15,000 nucleotides of DNA from JBMYTN01 sp049604415 (GTDB lineage: Bacteria > Pseudomonadota > Alphaproteobacteria > Rhodospirillales > Rhodospirillaceae): positions 1 through 15,000 of the forward strand of contig JBMYTN010000074.1 of assembly GCA_049604415.1 (NCBI GenBank), given 5' to 3'. Made by a program: the position numbers and the translations under genes. Within the stretch, counting starts at the first letter, position 1; every line of letters starts with the position of its first letter. This document shows positions 7,671 to 14,986 of the stretch, one piece after another. The notes under the pieces are model-generated. The model was not told the DNA's origin, did no database searches, and worked only from the letters and a program-made list of their open reading frames with translations.

Positions 7671-8773
7671 CCCTTCTTTTCCTTCTTATCCTGATCCGGC
7701 TGTTCCGGCAGCGCAGGGGCGGAGCATAGACCATCGTCCGGGAGCGGGCGAGGCGTTTCCGGAACGCCAGGACCGCCCAAGGCCTGCAACACCGCCAAAA
7801 CCGGCAGCGCGGCCAGCCCAAGGGCGGCCCAAGCGCCGATAAATGGCAGCAAGGCAGCAATTCCGATCAGCAACAGACCGACCAGACCGATCCACAGCGA
7901 GACCTCATCGGGTTTCAGGCCGCCGCGATGGACCGCGAATTGATAGGCATGGGTGCGATGGGCTTGCCAGATCTTTTCCCGCCGCCCGATCCGGCGCAAC
8001 AGGGTGAAGGTCGCATCAGCCCAATAATAAGCCGGCAGGATCAGGGCCACCGGCCAATAGCCCGCCGCACAAAACACCACCAACAGGGCCCCAAGCAGAT
8101 ACCCCAAACCGATGGACCCGACATCGCCCATGAACAGCTTGGCCGGGTGCCAATTGTGGACCAGAAAGCCCAGGGCCGCTGCGGCGATCACCGCGCCGCC
8201 CACCAGCCAGCCCGCCGCCGCATCCGAAAGTTCCAACGCCCCGATCAACAGGGTCGCCCCGCCGCCGACCACCAGACATTGAGTGCCGGAAATCCCGTCA
8301 ATCCCATCCATAAAATTGAACAGGTTGACGAACCACAGCCAGCTGACAAAAACCAGCGGCGCGCCGAGCCAGACCGGCAGCACCCCGCCCAAGGTCACGC
8401 TGCCCGCAGGCAAGGCCCAAAGGCCGAGCGCCACCGCCAGGGCCTGGACCCCGAAGCGCAATCGGGCAGGCAGGGAATTGCGATCATCCAAGAAGGACAG
8501 CAGACAGAGACCAGCGGCCAGGATCAACAAAACCCAAGCCCCGGCTCCAACCCCTAGCAGGCTCCAGAACAGGGCCAAGGCGGGCAGGACGCAGAGCATG
8601 ATCGCCAGCCCGCCGCCACGGGGGGTTGGCACCGAATGGCTGGAGCGCGCGGTCACCTGATCAACGAATTGCCGTTTGATCAGCCAGGGTCGGACCCAAC
8701 CGGTCAGCCAGGCTGAGGCGGCAAAGGTCACAGGCAGCAAAATCAGCAGCAGAATTTGGGCGGTGTCGGACAT
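7667..8773 (-). CDS. Polyprenyl-phosphate sugar-1-phosphate transferase, WecA/WbpL (MraY-like) family
   Basis: This multi-pass inner-membrane enzyme loads a sugar-1-phosphate, commonly GlcNAc or a modified HexNAc, from its UDP form onto undecaprenyl phosphate, starting synthesis of a lipid-linked glycan. It has 368 residues and about ten hydrophobic segments. Family motifs are in order: HSVPTPRGGGLAI (46-58), FLDDRNSLPARLRF (94-107, the Asp pair 96-97), NLFNFMDGIDG (150-160), KLFMGDVGSIGLGYLLG (212-228) and the cytoplasmic HRTHAYQ (272-278). This pattern separates it from MraY and fits the WecA/WbpL branch. The C terminus after about 335 is Pro/charged and probably cytoplasmic. The ATG at 8773 has no free Shine-Dalgarno sequence because a GC-rich hairpin sits directly upstream. 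It follows the GT4 gene by 60 bases and overlaps the dehydratase gene by 4. The exact sugar is not predictable here. Confidence 0.92.
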   Translation of the reverse strand: MSDTAQILLLILLPVTFAASAWLTGWVRPWLIKRQFVDQVTARSSHSVPTPRGGGLAIMLCVLPALALFWSLLGVGAGAWVLLILAAGLCLLSFLDDRNSLPARLRFGVQALAVALGLWALPAGSVTLGGVLPVWLGAPLVFVSWLWFVNLFNFMDGIDGISGTQCLVVGGGATLLIGALELSDAAAGWLVGGAVIAAAALGFLVHNWHPAKLFMGDVGSIGLGYLLGALLVVFCAAGYWPVALILPAYYWADATFTLLRRIGRREKIWQAHRTHAYQFAVHRGGLKPDEVSLWIGLVGLLLIGIAALLPFIGAWAALGLAALPVLAVLQALGGPGVPETPRPLPDDGLCSAPALPEQPDQDKKEKKG

Positions 8774-8795
8774 GGCCAGGGTATAGCCCCTGGCC
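8774..8795 (-). promoter_or_regulatory. GC-rich hairpin directly abutting the start codon of the WecA-like gene
   Basis: GGCCAGGG (8774-8781) and CCCTGGCC (8788-8795) form a perfect 8-bp stem with a six-base loop. On the transcript it ends at the base before the ATG and takes up the place of the ribosome-binding site. It could restrain translation of the WecA-like gene or act as a processing or attenuation site. The structure is seen; the function is inferred. Confidence 0.45.
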
Positions 8796-8833
8796 TTGGG
8801 GTGATCAATCGATCAGGCGCGCCCCAACCCAAC

Positions 8834-10033
8834 CTATCTATCTGCCAGCAAGCGCCGATAGACCGCGACGGTCTCCCGCCCAATGGCCTCGGCGGAAAAC
8901 CCTGCCACCACCCGCTCCCGCGCGGCCAAGCCCATAGCTTGACGCCGGGCCGGATCTTGGGCCAAGCGGCGCAGGGCCTCGGCCAGCGGCTCCACCGAGC
9001 GCACCGGCACCAACAGCCCGGTTTCGCCATCCACCACCAACTCCCGGCAGCCCGGGGCGTCGGTGGTGATGCTGGCCCGGCCACAGGCTCCGGCTTCCAG
9101 CAGCGCCTTGGGCAACCCTTCGCGATAGGAGGGCAGCACCGCGCCATGGCATTGGCCCCAGACCTCGGCCATATCGTCGCGATGGCCCCACCAGGACAGC
9201 AGGCCCTCGGCCTCCCAGGACTTCAGCCGTTCTTCAGGGATCGATTTCGGATTGCCGGGATCGGGCTCGCCGATCAGCACAATCTCCACCGGTGCGCCCT
9301 CGGCCTTCAGGATCCGGGCCGCGTCTGCCAGCTCGACCAAGCCCTTATCGGTCAGCATGCGCCCGACATAGGCAAAGCGCACCGGGCTGCCCTCGGGCTG
9401 GGGCGGCTCGGCCAAGGGCTGCAAGCTCTGGGTATCAACGCCGGAGCCGCGCACCAAGCTGACCCGCTCGGCCGCCAGAATGCCTTTGCGCGCGGCGGTT
9501 CCGGCGAAAAACGCCTTGTCATCGGCATTTTGTACCATCAACACCCGCCGGGGCTTGTCGAGGATCCAACGGAACAGTCCGGTGATCAGCGGGCGCAACA
9601 GCCGGGCTTTCAAATCATCGGAGATATAGACATAGCCCATTCCGGCCATGGTGGTGGCCACGGGCGGGGCTCCGGCGCACCAGGCCGCAATGCCGCCATG
9701 GACCGCCGGTTTGATCGCCACATTATGGATCAGATCCGGGCGTTCCCGGCGCAGCAAGCCGATAACCCGGCTTAGGAGGCGCAGCTCGCCGAAGGGATTG
9801 ACGCCCCGGCGGTTGAAGGGCAGCGGGATCACCCGAATGCCCAAGGCCTCGATCTGGTCCCGATGGGCATTGACCCGGCAGGCCACCGCGACCTCGAAAC
9901 CATCGGCCAGGGCTGCCAAAGCCATTGGCCGCCGGTGACGCCAAAAGGCCCAGTCCTCGGTGACCAGGAACAGCAGTTTCGGCGGCTTGGGATTGGCTGG
10001 GGGCGTTTGCGCAGAAGGGTCGGCAGCACTCAT
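8834..10033 (-). CDS. GT4-family glycosyltransferase (GT-B fold)
   Basis: The 399-residue cytoplasmic or membrane-associated protein should transfer a sugar from a nucleotide donor onto a glycan under construction. It begins with a Pro-rich tail of about 17 residues, then the N-terminal Rossmann domain (KLLFLVTEDWAFWRHRRP, RPDLIHNVAIKPAVHGG) and the C-terminal donor-binding domain (FAYVGRMLTDKGL, GHRDDMAEVW, PSYREGLPKALLEAGACG with the E-x7-E pair Glu305/Glu313, then TDAPGCRELV). The N-terminal pattern recalls PglA/WbnH-like enzymes that add the second HexNAc to undecaprenyl-PP-sugar; this is a resemblance from memory. The ATG overlaps the rsmB stop (ATGA), so translation is probably coupled. 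Its place just upstream of the WecA-like and dehydratase genes supports a role in the same glycan pathway. Donor and linkage are unknown. Confidence 0.9.
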   Translation of the reverse strand: MSAADPSAQTPPANPKPPKLLFLVTEDWAFWRHRRPMALAALADGFEVAVACRVNAHRDQIEALGIRVIPLPFNRRGVNPFGELRLLSRVIGLLRRERPDLIHNVAIKPAVHGGIAAWCAGAPPVATTMAGMGYVYISDDLKARLLRPLITGLFRWILDKPRRVLMVQNADDKAFFAGTAARKGILAAERVSLVRGSGVDTQSLQPLAEPPQPEGSPVRFAYVGRMLTDKGLVELADAARILKAEGAPVEIVLIGEPDPGNPKSIPEERLKSWEAEGLLSWWGHRDDMAEVWGQCHGAVLPSYREGLPKALLEAGACGRASITTDAPGCRELVVDGETGLLVPVRSVEPLAEALRRLAQDPARRQAMGLAARERVVAGFSAEAIGRETVAVYRRLLADR

Positions 10034-11430
10034 GGGATCCGGCGGAGCTTAGCGGCGTAGAACCCGTCCATACCGCCCCGCTCGGCCAAATGAAAGGGGA
10101 AGCTGCGCAGATCGCCGTCTGCAGTGATCAGAGCCGCCGCCAGATCCGGATCGCTCAAGCCCAGATCCTCCGGTTTCAGAGGCTCGCGAACGATTTGCCC
10201 GTCCGCACGGGCCAAGAAGGCCTCGACCTGGGCCGCGCCCTCCTCCGGCTGCAGGGAGCAGACGCAATAGACCAGCACACCATCGGGACCGAGCAAATCC
10301 GCCGCCCGGTCGAGCAGGGCTGCTTGGACATCGCTCAGGGCGGCGACGGTCATTTTGTCCTTCAGCCACAAGGCGTCCGGATGGCGACGCAAGGTGCCCG
10401 TCGCCGAACAGGGCGCATCCAGCAGGATCCTGGCGAAACGTTTCTCAGGATCTTCCGGTTCCCAATCCTGGGCCTCGGCAGCAATGACTTCGGCCTCCAG
10501 CCCGCAGCGGGCCAAATTCTCCCGCACTGCCTTGAGCCGGTTTTCCGAGCGGTCCAAGGCGGTAACCTTCGCCCCCCGCGCAGCCGCTTGCAGGGTCTTG
10601 CCACCGGGCGCGGCGCACAGATCGAGCATCTCCTGGTCCGCCAGATCGCCGAGCAACTGCACCGGCAGGCTGGCGGCCATGTCCTGGATCCACCACGCCC
10701 CATCGTCAAAGCCCGCCATTTGCGGCACCGGCGGCACCTCCGCCCCGGGATCCACCCGCAGCATGGCGGCTTGGGGCAAAGGGGTCGCTGACAGGGTGGT
10801 GGCCCAGTCTGTCGTGCCCTGGGTAGGCTGCTTCAGATGCACATCCAGCGGTGCCTGGGCCAGAGAGGCCCCTGCAATGGCCGAGGCGGTCTCCGCCCCA
10901 TAGGCCTGTTTCCAGCTTTCGCGGAAAAACCGCGGCACATCGCGCAAGGGATCGGGATCGAAGCCGTCGAGCACCGCGCGGCCCTCCCGATCGACCCGGC
11001 GCAATATCGCATTGATCATGCCGGTTTGCCGATCCAGGCCAATGGCCCGGGCAGTGTTGACCGAGGCCGAGACCACCGCATGGGGCGGGCCGTCCAAATA
11101 GAGCAGTTGGGCGGTGCCCAGCCGCAGCAAATGCAACGCCGCCATCGCCCGGCCGCTGGGTTTGCGGTCCAAAAACCGGCCCAACACCAAATCAATGCGG
11201 ATCAGCCAGCGCAAGGTGGTGGCGCAAAGATTGCGGGCGAAGCCCCGGTCGCGGGCGTCCAAGGATCGGGTTGCGGCCTCAAAGCCCTGATCCAGCGGGC
11301 GGCCATCCTCCAGCACCCCCTTCAGCAAGGCCATGGCCGCACGCCGGGCGGGCACGCCTTCGGCCAGCTTGGCCTGCTGGCGTGGTGCCGGCGCTTTGCG
11401 TGTTTTTTGTAAGTCCCCCCCGCGACGCAT
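10030..11430 (-). CDS. rsmB: 16S rRNA cytosine-C5 methyltransferase, RsmB/Sun family
   Basis: RsmB-type enzymes methylate C967 of 16S rRNA (E. coli numbering) with S-adenosylmethionine. The 466-residue product has an N-terminal NusB-like helical domain (about 30-150, with GFARNLCATTLRW and AILRRV) and a C-terminal methyltransferase domain. It shows the SAM motif LDLCAAPGGKT (269-279), ALDRSENRL, motif IV DAPCSATGTLRRHPD with Cys341, and motif VI YCVCSLQPEEG, whose Cys391 aligns with the catalytic nucleophile. Length is slightly above the 429 of E. coli because of a basic N-terminal tail. The ATG at 11430 has a GGGGGTAAG-like ribosome site. A TTG start at 11451 would add seven residues and overlap htpX, and is less likely. 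It follows htpX by 11 bases and overlaps the GT4 gene by 4. Some alphaproteobacterial members are annotated only as RsmB/NOP family, so the exact target base is inferred. Confidence 0.9.
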   Translation of the reverse strand: MRRGGDLQKTRKAPAPRQQAKLAEGVPARRAAMALLKGVLEDGRPLDQGFEAATRSLDARDRGFARNLCATTLRWLIRIDLVLGRFLDRKPSGRAMAALHLLRLGTAQLLYLDGPPHAVVSASVNTARAIGLDRQTGMINAILRRVDREGRAVLDGFDPDPLRDVPRFFRESWKQAYGAETASAIAGASLAQAPLDVHLKQPTQGTTDWATTLSATPLPQAAMLRVDPGAEVPPVPQMAGFDDGAWWIQDMAASLPVQLLGDLADQEMLDLCAAPGGKTLQAAARGAKVTALDRSENRLKAVRENLARCGLEAEVIAAEAQDWEPEDPEKRFARILLDAPCSATGTLRRHPDALWLKDKMTVAALSDVQAALLDRAADLLGPDGVLVYCVCSLQPEEGAAQVEAFLARADGQIVREPLKPEDLGLSDPDLAAALITADGDLRSFPFHLAERGGMDGFYAAKLRRIP

Positions 11431-11441
11431 AATCGGTACGC

Positions 11442-12317
11442 TTACCCCCAAGGTCCCCGCGATGCACCACCGCCCATGCCCTGCTCTGCGGCCATTTTGC
11501 GCAAGGCCGCAACCCGGTTGGCGGTGTTCGGATGGGTGGAGAACAGATTGTCCACCTTGCGGGCATGCAGCGGGTTGACGATGAACAGATGTGCGGTGGC
11601 CGGATTGTTTTCCGCCCGGACATTATCGATGCTCTTCGCCCCGCGCTCCAGCTTTTCCAGGGCCGAGGCCAGCCAGAGCGGATTGCCGCAAATCTCGGCC
11701 CCGCCTCGGTCGGCCTTATATTCTGCCGTCCGGGAGATCGCCATTTGCACCACCATGGCCGCCATCGGGGCCAGGATCATCATCAGGATCGAGCCGATCA
11801 GACCCAGTGGATTGTCGCGATTGCCGCCGAAGAACAGAGCGAAATTGGCCAGCATGGAAATCGCACCGGCCAAAGTGGCGGTGATGGTCATGGTCAAGGT
11901 ATCACGGTGGCGGACATGGGCCAGCTCATGGGCCATGACCCCGGCGATTTCTTCCGGGGTCAGAATCCGCATCAGCCCGGTGGTGGCGGCCACGGCCGCA
12001 TTGTCCGGATTGCGCCCGGTGGCAAAGGCGTTCGGCTGCTGGCTGTCAATGACATAGACCTTGGGCATCGGCATTTGGGCGCGGCGCGCCAGTTGCTGCA
12101 CGGTGCCATACAGCTCCGGCGCGCTGCGGGCATCGACCTGCCGCGCGCCATGCATGCGCAGCACCATTTTGTCGGAGTTCCAATAGGAAAACACGTTCAT
12201 GCCCAGTGCGACCACAAAGGCGATCAGCATCCCGCCGGTGCCCCCGAGCATGAAACCGATGGCCAAGAACAGACCAGTCATTCCGGCCAGCAACAAGCCA
12301 AGGCGCATTGACGTCAT
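11442..12317 (-). CDS. htpX: HtpX-type inner-membrane zinc metalloprotease (M48)
   Basis: HtpX degrades damaged or misassembled membrane proteins, working alongside FtsH in membrane protein quality control. The 291-residue protein has two N-terminal TM helices (about 5-24 and 29-46), the zinc motif HELAH (His130, Glu131, His134), two further hydrophobic segments (about 143-164 and 171-194) that flank the active site, and SRTAEYKADRGG with Glu199 as third ligand. FATGRNPDNAAVAATTGL and the THPNTANRVAAL tail are typical of HtpX. The ATG at 12317 has GAGG upstream with suitable spacing; an ATG at 12308 would be too far from it. In E. coli htpX is stress-induced; no matching heat-shock promoter was recognised here. 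It heads the minus-strand series that continues into rsmB and is divergent from the DUF1674 gene. Confidence 0.95.
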   Translation of the reverse strand: MTSMRLGLLLAGMTGLFLAIGFMLGGTGGMLIAFVVALGMNVFSYWNSDKMVLRMHGARQVDARSAPELYGTVQQLARRAQMPMPKVYVIDSQQPNAFATGRNPDNAAVAATTGLMRILTPEEIAGVMAHELAHVRHRDTLTMTITATLAGAISMLANFALFFGGNRDNPLGLIGSILMMILAPMAAMVVQMAISRTAEYKADRGGAEICGNPLWLASALEKLERGAKSIDNVRAENNPATAHLFIVNPLHARKVDNLFSTHPNTANRVAALRKMAAEQGMGGGASRGPWG

Positions 12318-12481
12318 GGGATCCTCTTGCCAAGTGAAGTCGTAACAGCGTTGGAGGGCGCATGCGCTCCATGCTCCTTATATGCCACGGAATTGCGGTA
12401 AAGACAGGGCCGTTTCGGGACCATTTGATGCCCTGATCTGCCCCGATGCCCAAAACCGAGTGATTGGAAAGAGGCACAGCC
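12318..12481. promoter_or_regulatory. Divergent promoter region between htpX and the DUF1674 gene
   Basis: These 164 bases must carry promoters in both directions. On the minus strand TATAAG near 12376-12381 is a possible -10 for htpX, but no good -35 is found at the usual distance. A 10-base palindrome GCGCATGCGC (12358-12367) lies in the presumed htpX leader. The assignment rests mainly on gene orientation. Confidence 0.35.
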
Positions 12482-12676
12482 ATGACTGACCAACCCAGCG
12501 ACCAAAGCCCCTCTGAAGCCGTCGAGCAAAAAACGGAGACCCCAGAGCCCAAACCCGCCCCCGAGCGGCCTTTAGGCAAACCGGAAGACTGGCCGGAAGA
12601 GGTTGGCGGGCCCAAAGGGGCTGAACCAACCCGTTTTAATGATTGGGAAAAAAACGGTCGCTGCAGCGATTTTTAA
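12482..12676 (+). CDS. DUF1674 / succinate dehydrogenase assembly factor 4-like protein
   Basis: This 64-residue protein has a low-complexity, Pro/Glu/Lys-rich N-terminal half and the conserved C-terminal family motif GGPKGAEPTRFNDWEKNGR followed by CSDF (42-64). DUF1674 includes eukaryotic SDHAF4/Sdh8, which binds the flavinated catalytic subunit of succinate dehydrogenase during assembly and limits oxidant formation. A similar role in bacteria is inferred from homology. The ATG at 12482 has AGAGG with 8 bases of spacing; a TTG start at 12464 would place this ribosome site inside the gene and is rejected. Its place next to, and divergent from, htpX is common in alphaproteobacteria (from memory). 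No succinate dehydrogenase genes are in the window. Confidence 0.88.
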   Translation: MTDQPSDQSPSEAVEQKTETPEPKPAPERPLGKPEDWPEEVGGPKGAEPTRFNDWEKNGRCSDF

Positions 12677-12864
12677 GGTCTACGCACCCTGGTCTTGAGC
12701 GAGCCGTACCCCTCCCTTCAGAGAAGGGGCTGGTGGCAGGTCAAAAAAGGCGGGTAGAGATCCTTATTTCTTGTTGCAACTCATTCTCATTTTCATTACA
12801 AAACACACAGAAATTTTGCGGGCTTTGCCGCGTCTTCCCGCTCCACCATGAAGGATCCTTCGCC
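12677..12864. other. Intergenic region with hairpin and candidate iron-responsive site
   Basis: CCCTTC-AGA-GAAGGG (12714-12728) forms a perfect 6-bp hairpin 38 bases after the DUF1674 stop. It has no T run after it, so it is at most a weak terminator. The rest holds the candidate Fur box and leader of the next gene. The frame is open across this stretch in line with the next gene, but the residues look non-coding. Confidence 0.4.
12776..12794 (-). promoter_or_regulatory. Candidate Fur box
   Basis: Read on the minus strand the 19 bases are GAAAATGAGAATGAGTTGC, which match the classic Fur consensus GATAATGATAATCATTATC at 13 of 19 positions by hand alignment. The AATGAGAATGAG core is typical of functional Fur sites. 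It lies about 70 bases before the ATG at 12865, a sensible place for a repressor of that gene. In alphaproteobacteria iron control may also involve Irr, RirA or Mur, so the regulator is not certain. Confidence 0.45.
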
Positions 12865-13401
12865 ATGACCCCGTTTTCCAAAAACACCCGCACATCTCAA
12901 GCCTCTGGCACCGATGCGGATGGCGGACCTGATACCACCGCTGCCATCGGCCCGGCGACCTTGGCCCAGGTCAGTGCGGCGGAGCGGTTCATTGTCCAAG
13001 GGGTGCGGATGGTGGTTCATGGCACCACTCTGGCGGTCCTGGAGCGCTTGGCCCGACCTATGATGAGCGCGGGAGCCTCTGATCTGGCCGCAGAAGGCGT
13101 GGTGCATCTGGTCCGGGCCTTAGACGATGCGGAGGGACCGCAAATTCGCTTGCGCCGTCCGCAATGCGCCAAGCTGGAGGATGATGAACGGGTGATTTTG
13201 CGCTTTGTCAGCGCATTGGCCCGCCAAGACCTGGAGGCCGCACAAATCTATGGCGATCTGCTGGTCAGCCCAACCCATCTGCCCCGGCTAATCCATGCCG
13301 GACGCAGCCTTGTTGCCACCCTGACCGCAGAACAGGCCCGGTTCACCTGCCACAGCCCCGTGCCCGTCGTCGCTTGGTCGTATCAAGAAGCCGCCGAATA
13401 G
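12865..13401 (+). CDS. Conserved-looking protein of unknown function, possibly iron-regulated
   Basis: I do not recognise this 178-residue protein. After a polar, disordered-looking N terminus (1-30) it appears mostly helical (about 33-160), with an amphipathic segment SAAERFIVQGVRMVVHGTTL, a central EDDERVILRFVSALARQDLEAA and a Cys at 101 and at 162. There is no signal peptide, TM helix, recognisable nucleotide-binding loop or DNA-binding motif. Base composition and codon use match the high-G+C host genes, so it is probably part of the core genome and not the AT-rich island to its right. The ATG at 12865 is chosen because AAGGA lies 9 bases upstream; the open frame extends back to 12643 through non-coding-looking sequence that overlaps the DUF1674 gene. 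The Fur-like site upstream hints at iron control. It stands alone on the plus strand. Confidence 0.7.
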   Translation: MTPFSKNTRTSQASGTDADGGPDTTAAIGPATLAQVSAAERFIVQGVRMVVHGTTLAVLERLARPMMSAGASDLAAEGVVHLVRALDDAEGPQIRLRRPQCAKLEDDERVILRFVSALARQDLEAAQIYGDLLVSPTHLPRLIHAGRSLVATLTAEQARFTCHSPVPVVAWSYQEAAE

Positions 13402-13669
13402 AGAGATATGTAAGAACCTGGAATTTCTTCGGCTTCATTGTCGGTCTGAAATGATGCTGAGCAACTGCGTTCAGGTTTGAATTCACAGAACTTAATATGC
13501 GGTGACTTGCTTTGCCCTGGGTCCATAGAATGCAAACTCATTCCGTGCACTCGTTTATATTGACCAATGTTTAACTACTTGCAATGAGCGAGCAAAAAAA
13601 GCAAACTATATGTTATTCAGCTGATATCGAGCCCAGATCAATTATTATTTCAATAGGATAGGTTGTAAA
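13402..13669. other. Transition from host-like to AT-rich DNA
   Basis: No gene is seen. Composition falls from high G+C to strongly AT-rich across this stretch, most clearly after about 13540. No tRNA, integrase, direct repeat or insertion-sequence end was found to explain the junction. TTGACC at 13560-13565 could be a -35 for the next gene, but the matching -10 at 17 bases is poor; TATATG further on (near 13607) is an alternative -10. Confidence 0.5.
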
Positions 13670-14986
13670 TTGAATACAACAGAAAAAGGGAATCAACTAG
13701 AAAAAAGTTTGTACAAATATCTCATAGATGAAATAAATAATGATTCTTTTGTATACGGTATATATCCCCCTCACCTTTGTAAGATACATAGGCAAAAAAA
13801 ATATTTCTGCAATGAAAGAAAGAACTTTATTACATTCGATGTTGTTCTCGAAATCTATCGACCCGATAGCGATGACGCTCATACACATGTGGTATTCGAA
13901 TGCAAAAATCACGACTGTCCGATACAGGAAAATCAAGTTGTAGATTTTTCCGACAAACTGGATAGAATATTCAGACATAACGCCAAAGGAGTTCTTGTAG
14001 TATCAAAGAAACTTCAGTCTGGAGCGGAGAACTTGGCTCGTTCTCGAAAGCTAGGAATCGTGAAGTTTCAAAGTGATGGCCTTGAAATTGTTGCAGAAAG
14101 AGCAGGGATACCTTTCGTCAATAGAAATGAAATTAGCTCACAATTTTTTCATAATCAAAAATACAGTAAAACACTTAAATTCTCAGCATTTTTCGGCAAT
14201 AATTTTTCCAGTGATTTATATTCTTTCCTCATTTCGTTAGATGATGGCATTTCAATAGATAAGAAAATAAATCCAGATGCCAGTTTTTTGATCCCCTATA
14301 TAAGTAAACTTGATCTGGAGGCATATTCTGTTGATCTATTAAACTCCATAAAATACAAAGACGGACCTGTTGATTTAGATAGCGCTTGCTCATGGCTAAA
14401 TGTCAAAAAACGTAAAATTGATTCTTTCTCATATACTAGTGATGGAAAGAATTTACTTGGATCAGCTAATTTTGACCAATCAGAAATCACTATCTATAAA
14501 AACTACAGTGATCATCAAGAACGATTTACGCTAGCTCATGAAATTGGGCATTTTTTTCTACAACATCAGCGTTATTTAAAGAGTGAGTGCGCTGTTGAAG
14601 ATGATTTCTTTGTACGTCGTGAACCAAAAATCTTTCAAGCTATTCAAAGATTAGAATTTCAAGCTAATGTTTTTGCTGGACATCTATTACTTCCAAGCAC
14701 TGTGTTTTTTAATAAAACAAATACATTTCGTGATGAATTAGATATTAAAGATAGAGGTCACGGTTACATATATGTAGACGATCAAAATTGTAACTTAATT
14801 CCATACAATGAACTACTATCAAAATTGTCCAATTATTTTCAAGCATCTAAACAATCAATTAGAATTAAACTCTTGGAAAAAGGTTGGCTTGTGGAAAATT
14901 TTGCTACGACAGCATCAAACGAACTATACAAAAAAATAGGGGCACCTGTACAAAGACGGTATTCACCTGACACTGCCTCCCTTTAA
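13670..14986 (+). CDS. Fusion of Mrr-like PD-(D/E)xK nuclease domain and ImmA/IrrE zinc metallopeptidase
   Basis: The 438-residue protein has two recognisable parts. Residues about 5-140 look like an Mrr-type restriction endonuclease fold: an N-terminal helix with Glu/Lys (KGNQLEKSLYKYL), FDVVLEIYR with Asp57, VVFECKNHDCPIQENQ with Glu77-x-Lys79, then KGVLVVSKKLQSGAENLARS and LGIVKF. Residues about 235-345 match ImmA/IrrE peptidases (COG2856): RFTLAHEIGHFFLQH with HEIGH at 290-294 and LEFQANVFAGHLLLPS, where Glu329 is the probable third zinc ligand. The middle (150-230) is unassigned; the tail (380-410) may be a small helical DNA-binding-like region. Catalytic residues of both domains seem intact. 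It starts with TTG, preceded by AGGATAGG. Composition is far more AT-rich than its neighbours, which suggests transfer. ImmA/IrrE enzymes usually cleave a helix-turn-helix repressor after a stress signal; no such partner is seen in the window. A defence or damage-response role is inferred. No TM segment or signal peptide is present. Confidence 0.8.
   Translation: MNTTEKGNQLEKSLYKYLIDEINNDSFVYGIYPPHLCKIHRQKKYFCNERKNFITFDVVLEIYRPDSDDAHTHVVFECKNHDCPIQENQVVDFSDKLDRIFRHNAKGVLVVSKKLQSGAENLARSRKLGIVKFQSDGLEIVAERAGIPFVNRNEISSQFFHNQKYSKTLKFSAFFGNNFSSDLYSFLISLDDGISIDKKINPDASFLIPYISKLDLEAYSVDLLNSIKYKDGPVDLDSACSWLNVKKRKIDSFSYTSDGKNLLGSANFDQSEITIYKNYSDHQERFTLAHEIGHFFLQHQRYLKSECAVEDDFFVRREPKIFQAIQRLEFQANVFAGHLLLPSTVFFNKTNTFRDELDIKDRGHGYIYVDDQNCNLIPYNELLSKLSNYFQASKQSIRIKLLEKGWLVENFATTASNELYKKIGAPVQRRYSPDTASL

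Noticed and set aside
12643..12864. Possible N-terminal extension of the 178-residue protein
   Set aside because: It would overlap the DUF1674 gene, run through the hairpin and Fur-like site, and has no plausible ribosome site compared with the ATG at 12865.
13402..13669. tRNA or attachment site at the island edge
   Set aside because: No cloverleaf, CCA-adjacent 3' end or direct repeat was seen in this stretch.
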